From: Cellulomonas fulva
GTDB taxonomy: Bacteria; Actinomycetota; Actinomycetes; Actinomycetales; Cellulomonadaceae
Direction: 5' to 3'
Length of the DNA stretch: 64,000 nt
NCBI RefSeq assembly: GCF_018531375.1
Contig: NZ_JAHBOH010000002.1
Span: forward strand, 248,001-312,000
The notes under the pieces were generated by a model, which worked only from the letters and a program-made list of their open reading frames with translations, ran no database searches and was not told the origin of the DNA. This document shows, piece by piece, positions 16,862 through 25,268 of this stretch. Made by a program: the position numbers and the translations under genes. The stretch's first letter is position 1. Each line of letters begins with the position of its first letter.

Positions 16862-18328
16862 ATGAGCACCGACCGATTCCGTGAGCTCGCCGAGCTGCCG
16901 TTCGACGGCGGCTACCCGACGCCCGAGACCCGGCGCACGCTGGACGAGGAGCTGTACTTCCAGCGCGCCACCCAGGCGTACCTGTGGGCGCTGCCCGCCG
17001 TGAACATGTACGCGATGAAGGTGGGCCTCGGGAAGGTCTCCGGCACCGGCTACAACGTCATGTCCGTGGCGGACAAGCGGCTCAAGCCGCGCACCGTCAT
17101 CACGACCCCCAACTCGGACGTCATCTACGGCCTCACGTTCGCGGACCTGTCCCAGACCGGTCCGCTCGTGATCGAGGCGCCGCCGCACCTGCAGGCGCTG
17201 ATGGACGACTTCTGGCACCGCCCGCTCGTCGGACCGAACATCGACGGGCACCAGTACCTGGGCGACATCGGCATCCCGGGGCCGGACCGCGGCAAGGGCG
17301 GCACGTACCTCGTCGTCCCGCAGGGGTTCGACGAGGAGATGGGCGACGACTACTTCGTCTTCACCAGCCCGACGAACGGCGTCTTCATCTTCGTGCGAGG
17401 GTTCTTCACCTCGAACGACGACCTCGCGCCGGGGGTCGCCTCGGTCGAGGGCATCACTATCCGCCCGCTGCACGGCGAGGCGGAGCCCATGCGGTTCGAG
17501 CACGTCTCCGACGCGCCGGCCGACGCGCTGTTCCCGCACGACGCGACGTACTTCGACCTGCTCGACGAGTTCGTCCAGGGCGAGCAGGTGGACGCGGTCG
17601 ACCCGTACATGCACGGCGTGCTGGCGGCGCTGGGGATCGTCAAGGGCGGGACGTTCGCGCCGAGCGCGCGCGAGCGCGAGCTGCTCGACCAGGCGGCCAC
17701 GACGGCCTGGAAGATGGCCAAGAACGTCGCGGCGAACTACGACGAGCGGGACAAGGCGCTGTGGTGGGACGACCGCCAGTGGGTGGCCCACGTGCTGACC
17801 GAGCCGGACGACTTCATGCACACCCTGCTCGACGAGGAGTGGCGCTACCGCACCACCGGCCACACGCACGTGGACGCCAAGGTGCACATGTTCATCAACC
17901 ACTACTCGATCAGCACCGGGATGATGTCGTCGGTCGTCGGCATGGGCGCCAAGTACGGCGACGCCTACAAGGACTCCGACGGCGAGTACCTGCGCGGTGA
18001 GCGCACCTACCGGCTCGTCATGCCGCCGAACGCGCCCGCCAACCTGTTCTGGTCGGTCACCGTGTACGACGCGGAGACGGCCGCGGGGGTCGACGCCGAG
18101 GGCCAGGAGTACCCGTCGCTCAACTCGATGGACCCGCTCGAGTACGACGAGGACGGCTCCGTCACGTTCTTCATCGGTCCCGAGCGGCCCGAGGGCGCCG
18201 CCAACTGGCTCAAGACCGTGCCGGGCCGCGGCTGGTTCAGCCTGTTCCGGTTCTACGGCCCGAAGCAGGAGTTCTTCGACCACCTGTACCGCCCGGGGGC
18301 GTTCGAGCGCGTCGACGTGACGGCCTGA
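16862..18328 (+). CDS. DUF1254/DUF1214 protein
   Basis: A 488-residue protein with an N-terminal DUF1254 domain (starting near LYFQRATQAYLWALPAVNMYAM and including NSDVIYG) and a C-terminal DUF1214 domain (YRLVMPPNAPANLFWSVTVYDAET to WFSLFRFYGP). No signal peptide is seen. These proteins have no proven reaction. CTGGAGGACAC precedes the ATG and the gene lies 42 bases after the sulfatase, in the same direction, so the two probably share a transcript and a substrate pathway. Confidence 0.88.
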   Translation: MSTDRFRELAELPFDGGYPTPETRRTLDEELYFQRATQAYLWALPAVNMYAMKVGLGKVSGTGYNVMSVADKRLKPRTVITTPNSDVIYGLTFADLSQTGPLVIEAPPHLQALMDDFWHRPLVGPNIDGHQYLGDIGIPGPDRGKGGTYLVVPQGFDEEMGDDYFVFTSPTNGVFIFVRGFFTSNDDLAPGVASVEGITIRPLHGEAEPMRFEHVSDAPADALFPHDATYFDLLDEFVQGEQVDAVDPYMHGVLAALGIVKGGTFAPSARERELLDQAATTAWKMAKNVAANYDERDKALWWDDRQWVAHVLTEPDDFMHTLLDEEWRYRTTGHTHVDAKVHMFINHYSISTGMMSSVVGMGAKYGDAYKDSDGEYLRGERTYRLVMPPNAPANLFWSVTVYDAETAAGVDAEGQEYPSLNSMDPLEYDEDGSVTFFIGPERPEGAANWLKTVPGRGWFSLFRFYGPKQEFFDHLYRPGAFERVDVTA

Positions 18329-18348
18329 CCACCACGGCCCGACGACGC

Positions 18349-18394
18349 CAGCCTGCCGAACGGCAGCCCTGCCGAACGCCAGCCTGCCGAACGG
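18349..18394. repeat. Three 15-16 base tandem repeats
   Basis: CAGCCTGCCGAACGG at 18349 and at 18380 are identical; the copy between them (18364-18379) carries one extra C and ends in C. They lie in the convergent gap between the DUF1254 gene and the poxB-like gene and may form part of a terminator region. Confidence 0.7.
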
Positions 18395-18425
18395 TCGCGG
18401 CGACGAGCCCGACCGCGGGCGGACC

Positions 18426-20147
18426 TCAGAGCACCTGACGGAGGTTCGCCCGCGTGAGGTCGAGCAGCTCGTCGCCGCGGCCGGACAGCAGCGTGCGCAG
18501 CGCGTAGAGGGCGAAGCCCTTGGCCTGCTCGAGCTCGATGGACGGCGGGATGGTCAGCTCCTGCCGCTCGGTCACGACGTCGACGAGCGCCGGCCCGTCC
18601 AGCGCGAACGCCTCCTGCAGGGCGGGCCGCAGCTCGTCGGACCGCTCGACGCGGAACGCCCGCAGCCCGGCGGCCTCCGCGATCGCCGCGAGGGACGGGT
18701 TGTCCAGCCCGGTCGCGGTGGTCACGAAGCCCGCCGCCTTCATCTCGAGCTCGACGAAGTTGAGGGAGGCGTTGTTGAACACGACGACCTTCACGGGCAG
18801 CCGGTTCTGGGTGAGCGTCAGCAGCTCGCCGAGCAGCATCGCGACCCCGCCGTCGCCGGACAGCGCGACCACCTGACGCTGCGGGAACGCCGCCTGCACG
18901 CCCGTGGCGTGCGGGACCGCGTTGGCCATCGAGCCGTGGATGAACGAGCCGATGAGCCGGCGCCGGCCGTTCATGCGCAGGTAGCGCGCCGCCCAGATGA
19001 CGGGGGAGCCCACGTCGGGCACGAACACCGCGTCGTCGGCCGCGAGCTCGTCGACCAGCCGCGCGACGTACTGCGGGTGCAGCGGCTTGTCGCCCTTGCG
19101 CGGCGTCGCGAGGTCGTCGAGCCGGTCCCGCGTCTTCGCGTAGTGCGCGAGCGCATCGTCGAGGTGGCGGCGGTCCTCCTTGCGGGTCAGCAGGGGGAGC
19201 AGCCCGACGAGCGTCTCGCGCACGTCCCCGACGATCCCGAGGTCCAGCGGCACGCGACGGCCCAGCCGCTCGCCGCGCAGGTCGACCTGGACGATCCGCG
19301 CCTCGTCCGGGAGGAACGCCCGGTACGGGAAGTCGGTGCCGAGCATGAGCAGCGTGTCGCACGCGGCCATGGCCTTGTACCCCGAGGCGAACCCGAGCAG
19401 CCCCGTCATGCCCACGTCGTACGGGTTGTCCGGCTCGACGTCCTGCTTGGAGCGCAGCGTGTGGACGATCGGCGCGCCGAGGGCGTCGGCGAGCTGCAGG
19501 AGCTCGGGCTGGGCGCCCGCCGCCCCCGCGCCGGCCAGGATGGTCACGCGCTCCGCGTCGTCCAGGACGGCGGCCAGCCGCGCGAGCTCGTCGTCGGACG
19601 GGAGCACCCGCGGGCGCGCGGCGCGCACGCCGGTCACGGTCTCGTCCGCCGCGTCGGCGAGCGCGACGTCCCCGGGGATGACCAGCACGCCGACGCCGCG
19701 GAGCTCCACCGCGGCCTGCATCGCGGTGCGCAGCACGCGCGGCATCTGCACGGCCTGAGCGGCGTACTCGACGTAGACCGAGCACTCACGGAACAGCTCG
19801 GTCGGGTGGGTCTCCTGGAAGTAGCCCGAGCCGATCTCGGAGGTCGGGATCTGCGCCGCGATCGCGAGGACGGGGACGCCCGAGCGCTGCGCGTCGTACA
19901 GCCCGTTGATCAGGTGGAGGTTGCCCGGGCCGCACGAGCCGACGCACACCGCGAGCTCGCCGGTGACCGCGGCCTCGGCGCTCGCGGCGAACGCCGCCGC
20001 CTCCTCGTGCCGGACGTGCACCCACTCGATGCCGGAGCCGCGCAGCGCGTCCGTGAAGCCGTTGAGCGAGTCGCCGGGGATGCCGTAGACCCGCCGGACC
20101 CCGGAGGCGGCGAGCGTGGCGACGATGTTCTCGGCGACGGTGGTCAT
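18426..20147 (-). CDS. poxB: Thiamine-diphosphate enzyme, pyruvate dehydrogenase (quinone)/pyruvate oxidase type
   Basis: A 573-residue enzyme, nearly the length of E. coli PoxB (572). It should decarboxylate pyruvate to acetate and CO2, passing electrons through FAD to the quinone pool. The cofactor-activating glutamate lies in VRHEE (residue 48), the FAD domain has VTILAGAGA and the thiamine-diphosphate motif is SGDGG with FNNASLNF downstream. GGAGGAG precedes the ATG. NDH-2, 0.7 kb away on the same strand, also feeds the quinone pool. An acetolactate synthase identity is less likely because the residues around GSGYFQETHP match PoxB-type proteins. Confidence 0.88.
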   Translation of the reverse strand: MTTVAENIVATLAASGVRRVYGIPGDSLNGFTDALRGSGIEWVHVRHEEAAAFAASAEAAVTGELAVCVGSCGPGNLHLINGLYDAQRSGVPVLAIAAQIPTSEIGSGYFQETHPTELFRECSVYVEYAAQAVQMPRVLRTAMQAAVELRGVGVLVIPGDVALADAADETVTGVRAARPRVLPSDDELARLAAVLDDAERVTILAGAGAAGAQPELLQLADALGAPIVHTLRSKQDVEPDNPYDVGMTGLLGFASGYKAMAACDTLLMLGTDFPYRAFLPDEARIVQVDLRGERLGRRVPLDLGIVGDVRETLVGLLPLLTRKEDRRHLDDALAHYAKTRDRLDDLATPRKGDKPLHPQYVARLVDELAADDAVFVPDVGSPVIWAARYLRMNGRRRLIGSFIHGSMANAVPHATGVQAAFPQRQVVALSGDGGVAMLLGELLTLTQNRLPVKVVVFNNASLNFVELEMKAAGFVTTATGLDNPSLAAIAEAAGLRAFRVERSDELRPALQEAFALDGPALVDVVTERQELTIPPSIELEQAKGFALYALRTLLSGRGDELLDLTRANLRQVL

Positions 20148-20327
20148 GCGGGCGGCTCCTCCGGTGGGCAGTCGGGCTCGTCCTCCAGCGTGCGGCACCC
20201 CGCGGCGATCCGCGCGGGCTGACGGGGCGGCGGCGGAGTCAGCGGCGAGGCGAGGGCCGGTGCGGTCGCGCGCCGGGCCCGCGCGACGGACGATGCCGTC
20301 ACACGTCACCGGCGGGAGAGGGTTGTC

Positions 20328-20768
20328 ATGATCACGGTGGTCCGCGAGGTCCGGAGCTCCCCGGACGCCGTCCTGGCGATCCTGGCCGACGGGTGGACGT
20401 ACGCGGCCTGGGTGGTCGGCGCGTCACGCATCCGCGAGGTCGACGCGGCGTGGCCCGCGCCGCGCGCCCGGATCGGCCACTCCGTGGGGCTGTGGCCCGC
20501 GGTCCTGGACGACGAGACCGTCGTGGAGCGGTGGGTTCCCGACCGCGGCATCGAGCTGCTGGCACGCGCCTGGCCGGCGGGGGAGGCACGGATCCGGATC
20601 GAGGTGGCGCCCCGGGGCGACGGGTGCGTGGTGCGGATGGAGGAGGACGCCGTCAGCGGGCCGGGGCGCTGGATCCCGCGCCCTCTGCGCGCGGCGGCGC
20701 TGACGACACGGAACCGGGAGACCCTCGCCCGTCTGGCGCTGCTCGCCGAGCGCCGCTCGAGCTCGTAG
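20328..20768 (+). CDS. SRPBCC-family (polyketide cyclase-like) protein
   Basis: A 146-residue single-domain protein of the START-like SRPBCC fold, which forms a cavity for hydrophobic ligands. Visible marks are REVRSSPDAVLAILADGWTYA at the N-terminus, a helix-grip pattern of strands, and VRMEEDAVSGPGRW before the last helix. The ligand is unknown. GGGAGAGGG precedes the ATG. It is divergent from the poxB-like gene and convergent with NDH-2. Confidence 0.82.
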   Translation: MITVVREVRSSPDAVLAILADGWTYAAWVVGASRIREVDAAWPAPRARIGHSVGLWPAVLDDETVVERWVPDRGIELLARAWPAGEARIRIEVAPRGDGCVVRMEEDAVSGPGRWIPRPLRAAALTTRNRETLARLALLAERRSSS

Positions 20769-20804
20769 CGGTCCCGCCCGTCGACGTGGGCACCCCGCCG
20801 GCGG

Positions 20805-22142
20805 CTAGTCGTCGGTGCGTGACCCGAGCGCGACCTCGCCCTCGCGGCGGAGCGCGTTGCGGGCGATCACCTGCTGCCAGGTCGCAGCGCGCTCGGCCCG
20901 GCCGCGCCCGACGAACGAGACCGCCCAGTGCAGCAGCGTCGTCAACCGGTTCTTGAACCCGACGAGGTAGAACAGGTGCACGCCGAGCCACAGCGCCCAC
21001 GCCGGCAGCCCGGCGACCTCGATGCGCCCGACCTTCGCGACCGCGAAGAACCTCGACACCGTCGCCATGCTGCCCTTGTCGTGGTAGACGAAGGGCTCCC
21101 CGTGCGGCTCGCCGGCGACGTGCCGGCGGATCTGGTCGGCCGCGTGCTCGCCGCTCTGCATCGCGACCTGCGCGACGCCCGGCAGGTCGTCCAGGCTCAT
21201 CAGGTCGCCGATGACGTAGACGTTCGGGTAGCCCGGCAGCGTGCACGACGGGGTGACCTTGACCCGGCCCGCCCGGTCCACCTCGGACCCCGCCCGCTCG
21301 GCGAGCACGCGCCCGAGCGGTGCGCCCTGCACCCCGGCCGCCCAGACCTTGCTCGACGAGGGGATGCGCTGCTGCTCGCCGTCCGTGCCCTCGACCGTGA
21401 CCGCCTCGTCGTCGACGTCGACGACCTTCCAGCCCGTCCAGATCTCGACGCCCATGTCCTCGAGCTGCTCGGTGGCGGCCGCGCTGAGCCGCTCGGGGTA
21501 CCCGGGCAGGACGTGCGGCACCGGGTCGACCAGGAGCACGCGGGCGCGTCGCGGGTCGATGCTCCGGAACTGGCCGGGCAGCACCCGGTGCGCGAGCTCG
21601 GCGACCTGCCCCGCCATCTCGACGCCCGTGGGGCCCGCGCCGATCACGACGAACGTGAGCAGCCGGTCCACCGCGGCCTCGTCCCGCTCGAGCTCGGCGA
21701 GCTCGAAGGCGCCGTAGATGCGCCCGCGGACCTCGAGCGCGTCGTCCAGGCTCTTGAGCCCGGGCGCGTGGTCCGCGAACTCGTCGTGCCCGAAGTACGA
21801 CTGGCCGGCACCGGCGGCCACGACGAGCGAGTCGTAGTGCGTCCGCGTCTCACCCACCGGGGAGCGGTGGACCACCTCCTGCGCCTCGAGGTCGACGTCC
21901 TCGACCACGCCCAGCAGCACGCGCGCGTTGCGCTGGCGTCGCAGCACGTCGCGGGTCGCGGGGGCGACCTCGCCCGACGAGAGGACGCCCGTGGCGACCT
22001 GGTAGAGCAGCGGCTGGAACAGGTGGTGGTTGGTCCCGCTGATGACGGTGACGCGCACCGGCGCGTCGCGCAGCGCCCGCGCCGTGAACAACCCGCCGAA
22101 CCCGGACCCGACGATCACCACGTCGTGCGGTCGACCAGACAT
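20805..22142 (-). CDS. ndh: Type II NADH:quinone dehydrogenase (NDH-2)
   Basis: A 445-residue flavoprotein that oxidises NADH and reduces the quinone pool without pumping protons. The FAD motif GSGFGG is at 12-17, the NADH motif GAGPTGVEMAG lies in the middle, and VYVIGDLMSLDDLPGVAQVAMQSGEHAA is the second FAD block. The C-terminal helix WALWLGVHLFYLVGFKNRL is the membrane-attachment part typical of NDH-2. The ATG at 22142 was chosen because GAGGAG lies 4 bases before it; a longer frame upstream only reads through a tandem repeat as Lys-Pro-Ser-Ser units. Confidence 0.9.
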   Translation of the reverse strand: MSGRPHDVVIVGSGFGGLFTARALRDAPVRVTVISGTNHHLFQPLLYQVATGVLSSGEVAPATRDVLRRQRNARVLLGVVEDVDLEAQEVVHRSPVGETRTHYDSLVVAAGAGQSYFGHDEFADHAPGLKSLDDALEVRGRIYGAFELAELERDEAAVDRLLTFVVIGAGPTGVEMAGQVAELAHRVLPGQFRSIDPRRARVLLVDPVPHVLPGYPERLSAAATEQLEDMGVEIWTGWKVVDVDDEAVTVEGTDGEQQRIPSSSKVWAAGVQGAPLGRVLAERAGSEVDRAGRVKVTPSCTLPGYPNVYVIGDLMSLDDLPGVAQVAMQSGEHAADQIRRHVAGEPHGEPFVYHDKGSMATVSRFFAVAKVGRIEVAGLPAWALWLGVHLFYLVGFKNRLTTLLHWAVSFVGRGRAERAATWQQVIARNALRREGEVALGSRTDD

Positions 22143-22302
22143 CGCTCTCCTCGCTTCCACGTGGGACCGGGCGGGCGGCGCCGGCGCCCGCCGCTGCGGG
22201 CACGCGCCACCCCGTCCTGCACGACCGTACGAGCCGAGGGCGGCGGGCGCGCGACGAAGCCGCCGCGACCGCGTCGGGATCGACCCCGTGCTCGACGCCG
22301 CG

Positions 22303-22362
22303 CTCGACGGCTTGCTCGACGGCTTGCTCGACGGCTTGCTCGACGGCTTGCTCGACGGCTTG
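22303..22362. repeat. Five perfect 12-base tandem repeats between divergent genes
   Basis: CTCGACGGCTTG is repeated exactly five times, with degenerate units on both sides (22291-22302 and 22363-22374). It lies 161 bases upstream of NDH-2 and 59 bases upstream of the glycosyltransferase. No frame across it looks like a real protein. Copy number is likely to vary by slippage. Confidence 0.9.
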
Positions 22363-22420
22363 CTCGACGGCGAACGCCGCCCGACGCGCGCCCGCGCCGC
22401 GGCCCGGCGACGATGACGGG

Positions 22421-23161
22421 ATGACCCCACGCGCGCTGCCCACGGTGTCGGTCGTCGTGCCCGCCCTCGACGACGCGCCGGCGCTGGCCCGGTGCCTGCA
22501 GGCCCTCGCGGGGCAGACCGTCGCGCCGCTCGAGGTGGTCGTCGTCGACAACGGGTCCTCGGACGCGACCGCGGCCGTGGCGCGCGCGGCGGGCGCCCGC
22601 GTGGTCGACGAGCCGCGCCGCGGCATCCCCGCCGCGGCGGCGGCGGGCTACGACGCCGCGGTGGGCGACGTCATCGGCCGGCTCGACGCCGACTCGGTGC
22701 CGGCGCCGGACTGGGTCGAGCGCGTCGCGACGACCTTCGCACGCGACCCCCGGTGCGCCGCCGTGACCGGGACGGGCCGGTTCGTCGACCTGCCCGCCGT
22801 CGTGGGCCCGGCCGCCATGACGGTCTACCTGGGTGCGTACTACGTGCTCGGCGGCCTCGCCGTGGGCGGCACCACGCTCTGGGGCTCGTCGATGGCGCTG
22901 CGTCGCGGTGCGTGGCGCGAGGTCCGCCGGGACGTGACGCGCAGCGACGCCGAGGTCCACGACGACCTGGACCTCGCGTTCGCGCTCGGCCCGCGCCGGC
23001 GCGTCCGCCTCGAGCGCGGCCTGCGGGTCGGCGTGTCCGCCCGCTCGCTGCGCGGCGGCAGCCAGCTCGCCCGACGGTTCGCGCGCGCGGGCCGGACCCT
23101 GCGGCGCAACTGGCGGCGCCAGCCGCCCTGGACCCGGTGGCGGGTCCGGCTGTCCGGCTGA
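22421..23161 (+). CDS. Family 2 glycosyltransferase
   Basis: A 246-residue GT-A type enzyme that transfers a sugar from a nucleotide donor. SVVVPALDDAPALARCLQALAGQ and VVVDNGSSD form the nucleotide-binding part, and RLDADS carries the metal-binding acidic pair. HDDLDLAFAL supplies the probable catalytic base region. One short hydrophobic stretch (TVYLGAYYVLGGLAVG) may touch the membrane. Acceptor unknown. A GACGAT box six bases before the ATG fits a leaderless start. Confidence 0.83.
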   Translation: MTPRALPTVSVVVPALDDAPALARCLQALAGQTVAPLEVVVVDNGSSDATAAVARAAGARVVDEPRRGIPAAAAAGYDAAVGDVIGRLDADSVPAPDWVERVATTFARDPRCAAVTGTGRFVDLPAVVGPAAMTVYLGAYYVLGGLAVGGTTLWGSSMALRRGAWREVRRDVTRSDAEVHDDLDLAFALGPRRRVRLERGLRVGVSARSLRGGSQLARRFARAGRTLRRNWRRQPPWTRWRVRLSG

Positions 23162-23264
23162 GGTCCGTGGTGCGTCGCCCGGGCGCCGTCCCCGGCGCGC
23201 GAGGCCCCGCGCCCTCCGACACACTCGAGGTGACCGGCGTCGGACGGGGAGCGGGGAGCACTCG

Positions 23265-24746
23265 ATGAGCATGCTGCGCACGAAGTCGATCGAGCAGTCC
23301 CTGGCGGACGCCGACGAGCCGGAGTACCAGCTCAAGCGGACCCTGTCGGCGCTCGACCTGGTGGTCTTCGGGGTCGGCGTGGTGATCGGCGCCGGCATCT
23401 TCACGCTGACCGGACGGGCGGCGCACGACGTCGCCGGGCCGGCCATCGTGCTGTCCTTCGTCATCGCCGCCGTCTGCTGCGGGCTCGCGGCCATGTGCTA
23501 CGCCGAGTTCGCCTCGAGCGTGCCGGTCTCGGGCTCGGCCTACACCTTCAGCTACGCGTCGCTGGGGGAGCTGCTGGCCTGGATCATCGGCTGGGACCTC
23601 ATCCTCGAGATGTTCCTGGGCGCGAGCGTCGTGGCGCAGGGGTGGAGCGCGTACCTGGGCTCGCTCGCCGAGAACCTGGGCTGGTCGATCCCCGAGTCGA
23701 TCGGCTACGGCGGCGTCGTGGACGTGCCGGCCGTGCTGCTGGTCCTGGTGCTGGGCGGCCTCATGACCCTCGGCATCAAGGAGTCGATGCGGGTCAACCT
23801 GGTGCTGGTCGGGCTCAAGCTGTTCATCGTGCTGTTCGTGATCTTCGCCGGGATCGGCTTCATCTCCTCCGCGAACTACAGCCCGTTCATCCCGCCTGCC
23901 CAGGAGCCGGCGGCCGCCAGCGGGCTCACGCAGCCGCTGGTCCAGGCGCTGCTCGGGTTCGAGCCCACCACGTTCGGCGTCGGCGGGATCGTCGCCGGCG
24001 CCGCGCTCGTCTTCTTCGCGTACATCGGGTTCGACGTCGTCGCGACGACCGCGGAGGAGACCCGGAACCCGAAGCGCGACCTGCCGATCGGGATCATCGG
24101 CTCGCTCGTCATCTGCACGGTGCTGTACTGCGCCGTCGCGGTCGTCGTGACGGGCATGGTCCCGTACGACGAGCTCGACCCCGAGGCGGCGCTCGCCAAC
24201 GCCTTCGCGGTGCACGGGGCGGAGGGCATGGCGACGATCATCTCGGCCGGCGCCGTCGCGGGCCTGACGACGGTGGTGCTCACGCTCATGATCGGCGCGT
24301 CCCGGGTGATGTTCGCCATGAGCCGGGACCACCTGCTGCCCGCCGGTCTGGCCAAGGTGCACCCGCGGTTCCGCACCCCGTGGGTCATCACGGCGATCGT
24401 CACGGGGATCACCGCGCTGGTCGCCGGCCTGACACCCGTCGGCGTGCTGGAGCAGATGGTCAACATCGGCACGCTGTCCGCGTTCGTCATGGTCAGCATC
24501 GGCGTGATCGTGCTGCGCCGGACCCGGCCGGACCTCCCGCGTGCGTTCCGGGTGCCGTGGGTGCCGGTCCTGCCGATCCTGTCCGCCCTGATCTGCCTCT
24601 ACCTCATGCTGAACCTCTCGGTCGAGACCTGGCTGCGGTTCCTGGTGTGGCTCGCGATCGGGTTCGCGATCTACTTCTTCTACTCGCGCAGCCACTCGCG
24701 CCTGGCGGGCACCGACCGTCACGCCCGGGTACAGCCCCCGACCTGA
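23265..24746 (+). CDS. APC-family cationic amino acid permease
   Basis: A 493-residue membrane protein with about 12 helices, of the cationic amino acid transporter (CAT/YfnA) group in the APC superfamily. LSALDLVVFGVGVVIGAGIFTLTG is the conserved first helix with the unwound GAG segment; FFAYIGFDVVATTAEETRNPKRDLPIGII is the other family hallmark. It should import an amino acid with a cation. GGGGAGC precedes the ATG. The gene stands alone; a possible terminator stem is described for 24754-24861. Confidence 0.9.
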   Translation: MSMLRTKSIEQSLADADEPEYQLKRTLSALDLVVFGVGVVIGAGIFTLTGRAAHDVAGPAIVLSFVIAAVCCGLAAMCYAEFASSVPVSGSAYTFSYASLGELLAWIIGWDLILEMFLGASVVAQGWSAYLGSLAENLGWSIPESIGYGGVVDVPAVLLVLVLGGLMTLGIKESMRVNLVLVGLKLFIVLFVIFAGIGFISSANYSPFIPPAQEPAAASGLTQPLVQALLGFEPTTFGVGGIVAGAALVFFAYIGFDVVATTAEETRNPKRDLPIGIIGSLVICTVLYCAVAVVVTGMVPYDELDPEAALANAFAVHGAEGMATIISAGAVAGLTTVVLTLMIGASRVMFAMSRDHLLPAGLAKVHPRFRTPWVITAIVTGITALVAGLTPVGVLEQMVNIGTLSAFVMVSIGVIVLRRTRPDLPRAFRVPWVPVLPILSALICLYLMLNLSVETWLRFLVWLAIGFAIYFFYSRSHSRLAGTDRHARVQPPT

Positions 24747-24753
24747 CCCCTCC

Positions 24754-24886
24754 CCACACCACACCCCCGCGAGCGCGGACACCGGCACGCGAGCGCGGAC
24801 GAAGAGCGGGTGCGTTCGGTCCGCATCGTCCGCACTCGGCGGTGGGTGGGGTGTGGAGTGGTGGGTGGGGGGACGGGTGGTGGGGG
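24754..24886 (+). promoter_or_regulatory. Long-range stem, 13-base direct repeat and G-quadruplex tract after the permease
   Basis: CCACACCACACCCC (24754-24767) can pair with GGGGTGTGGAGTGG (24848-24861), one mismatch in 14. Between them CGCGAGCGCGGAC occurs at 24768 and 24788, 20 bases apart. From 24863 to 24886 there are four G-runs (3, 6, 3, 5) with loops of 1, 2 and 4, a canonical quadruplex pattern on the plus strand. This gap separates the permease from the cysteine leader. Confidence 0.5.
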
Positions 24887-24983
24887 TCGCCCGGGTGCCG
24901 TGGGATGATTTCCCGGAGCGACCGTGTTATCGCATCGGAGGCCGCCGCAGCGGCGGCCCCGCGTCCCCGGGAGACACATCCAC

Positions 24984-25067
24984 GTGAGCACGACCCTGAC
25001 CGAGCGCCGCGCCGTCGACCTGCACCGGGTCGCCAGCGCGCTCTGTCGCGCCACGTCCGGCTGCTGA
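24984..25067 (+). CDS. Cysteine-type leader peptide upstream of the symporter
   Basis: A 27-residue open frame (GTG to TGA) too short for usual gene calls. Its middle, RRAVDLHRVASALCR (residues 8-22), matches the conserved R-x-x-VDL-x-R-x-xSA-x-C core of actinobacterial leader peptides found before cysteine and sulfur genes. Cys21 and Cys27 (the last codon) are the sensing codons. GGGAGACACATCCAC precedes the GTG. An 8-bp hairpin (24940-24947 with 24951-24958) lies before it. Starvation for charged tRNA-Cys should stall ribosomes at these codons and raise expression of the symporter downstream. Confidence 0.82.
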   Translation: MSTTLTERRAVDLHRVASALCRATSGC

Positions 25068-25075
25068 GCCTCTGA

Positions 25076-25268
25076 GGCGGCGTCGCCGCCCCGGCTCCCC
25101 GCGCCGTCCCGGACGGTCCTCGCGCCGTCACCCGCCCGTCCGCCGGGCGTCCGCGTCCGCCTCGCCGGGCGCCGCCCGCCCGCTCGTCGGGCCGTCTCCC
25201 GCCACCCCGGGTGGCCCGTCCGTCCTGACCGTGCCACGGCCTCGTCGTGCGCCCCTGAAAGGTTCCCC
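25076..25268 (+). promoter_or_regulatory. Probable attenuator region between leader peptide and symporter
   Basis: A 6-bp hairpin (GGCGGC 25076-25081, GCCGCC 25085-25090) starts 9 bases after the leader stop. The following 170 bases are C-rich, with few purine-rich stretches, as expected for a Rho loading region. GAAAGG before the GTG at 25269 is the likely ribosome binding site. No classic U-run terminator is present. Confidence 0.45.

Noticed and set aside
22291..22374. CRISPR array at the 12-base repeats
   Set aside because: Units are contiguous without spacers and no cas gene is near.
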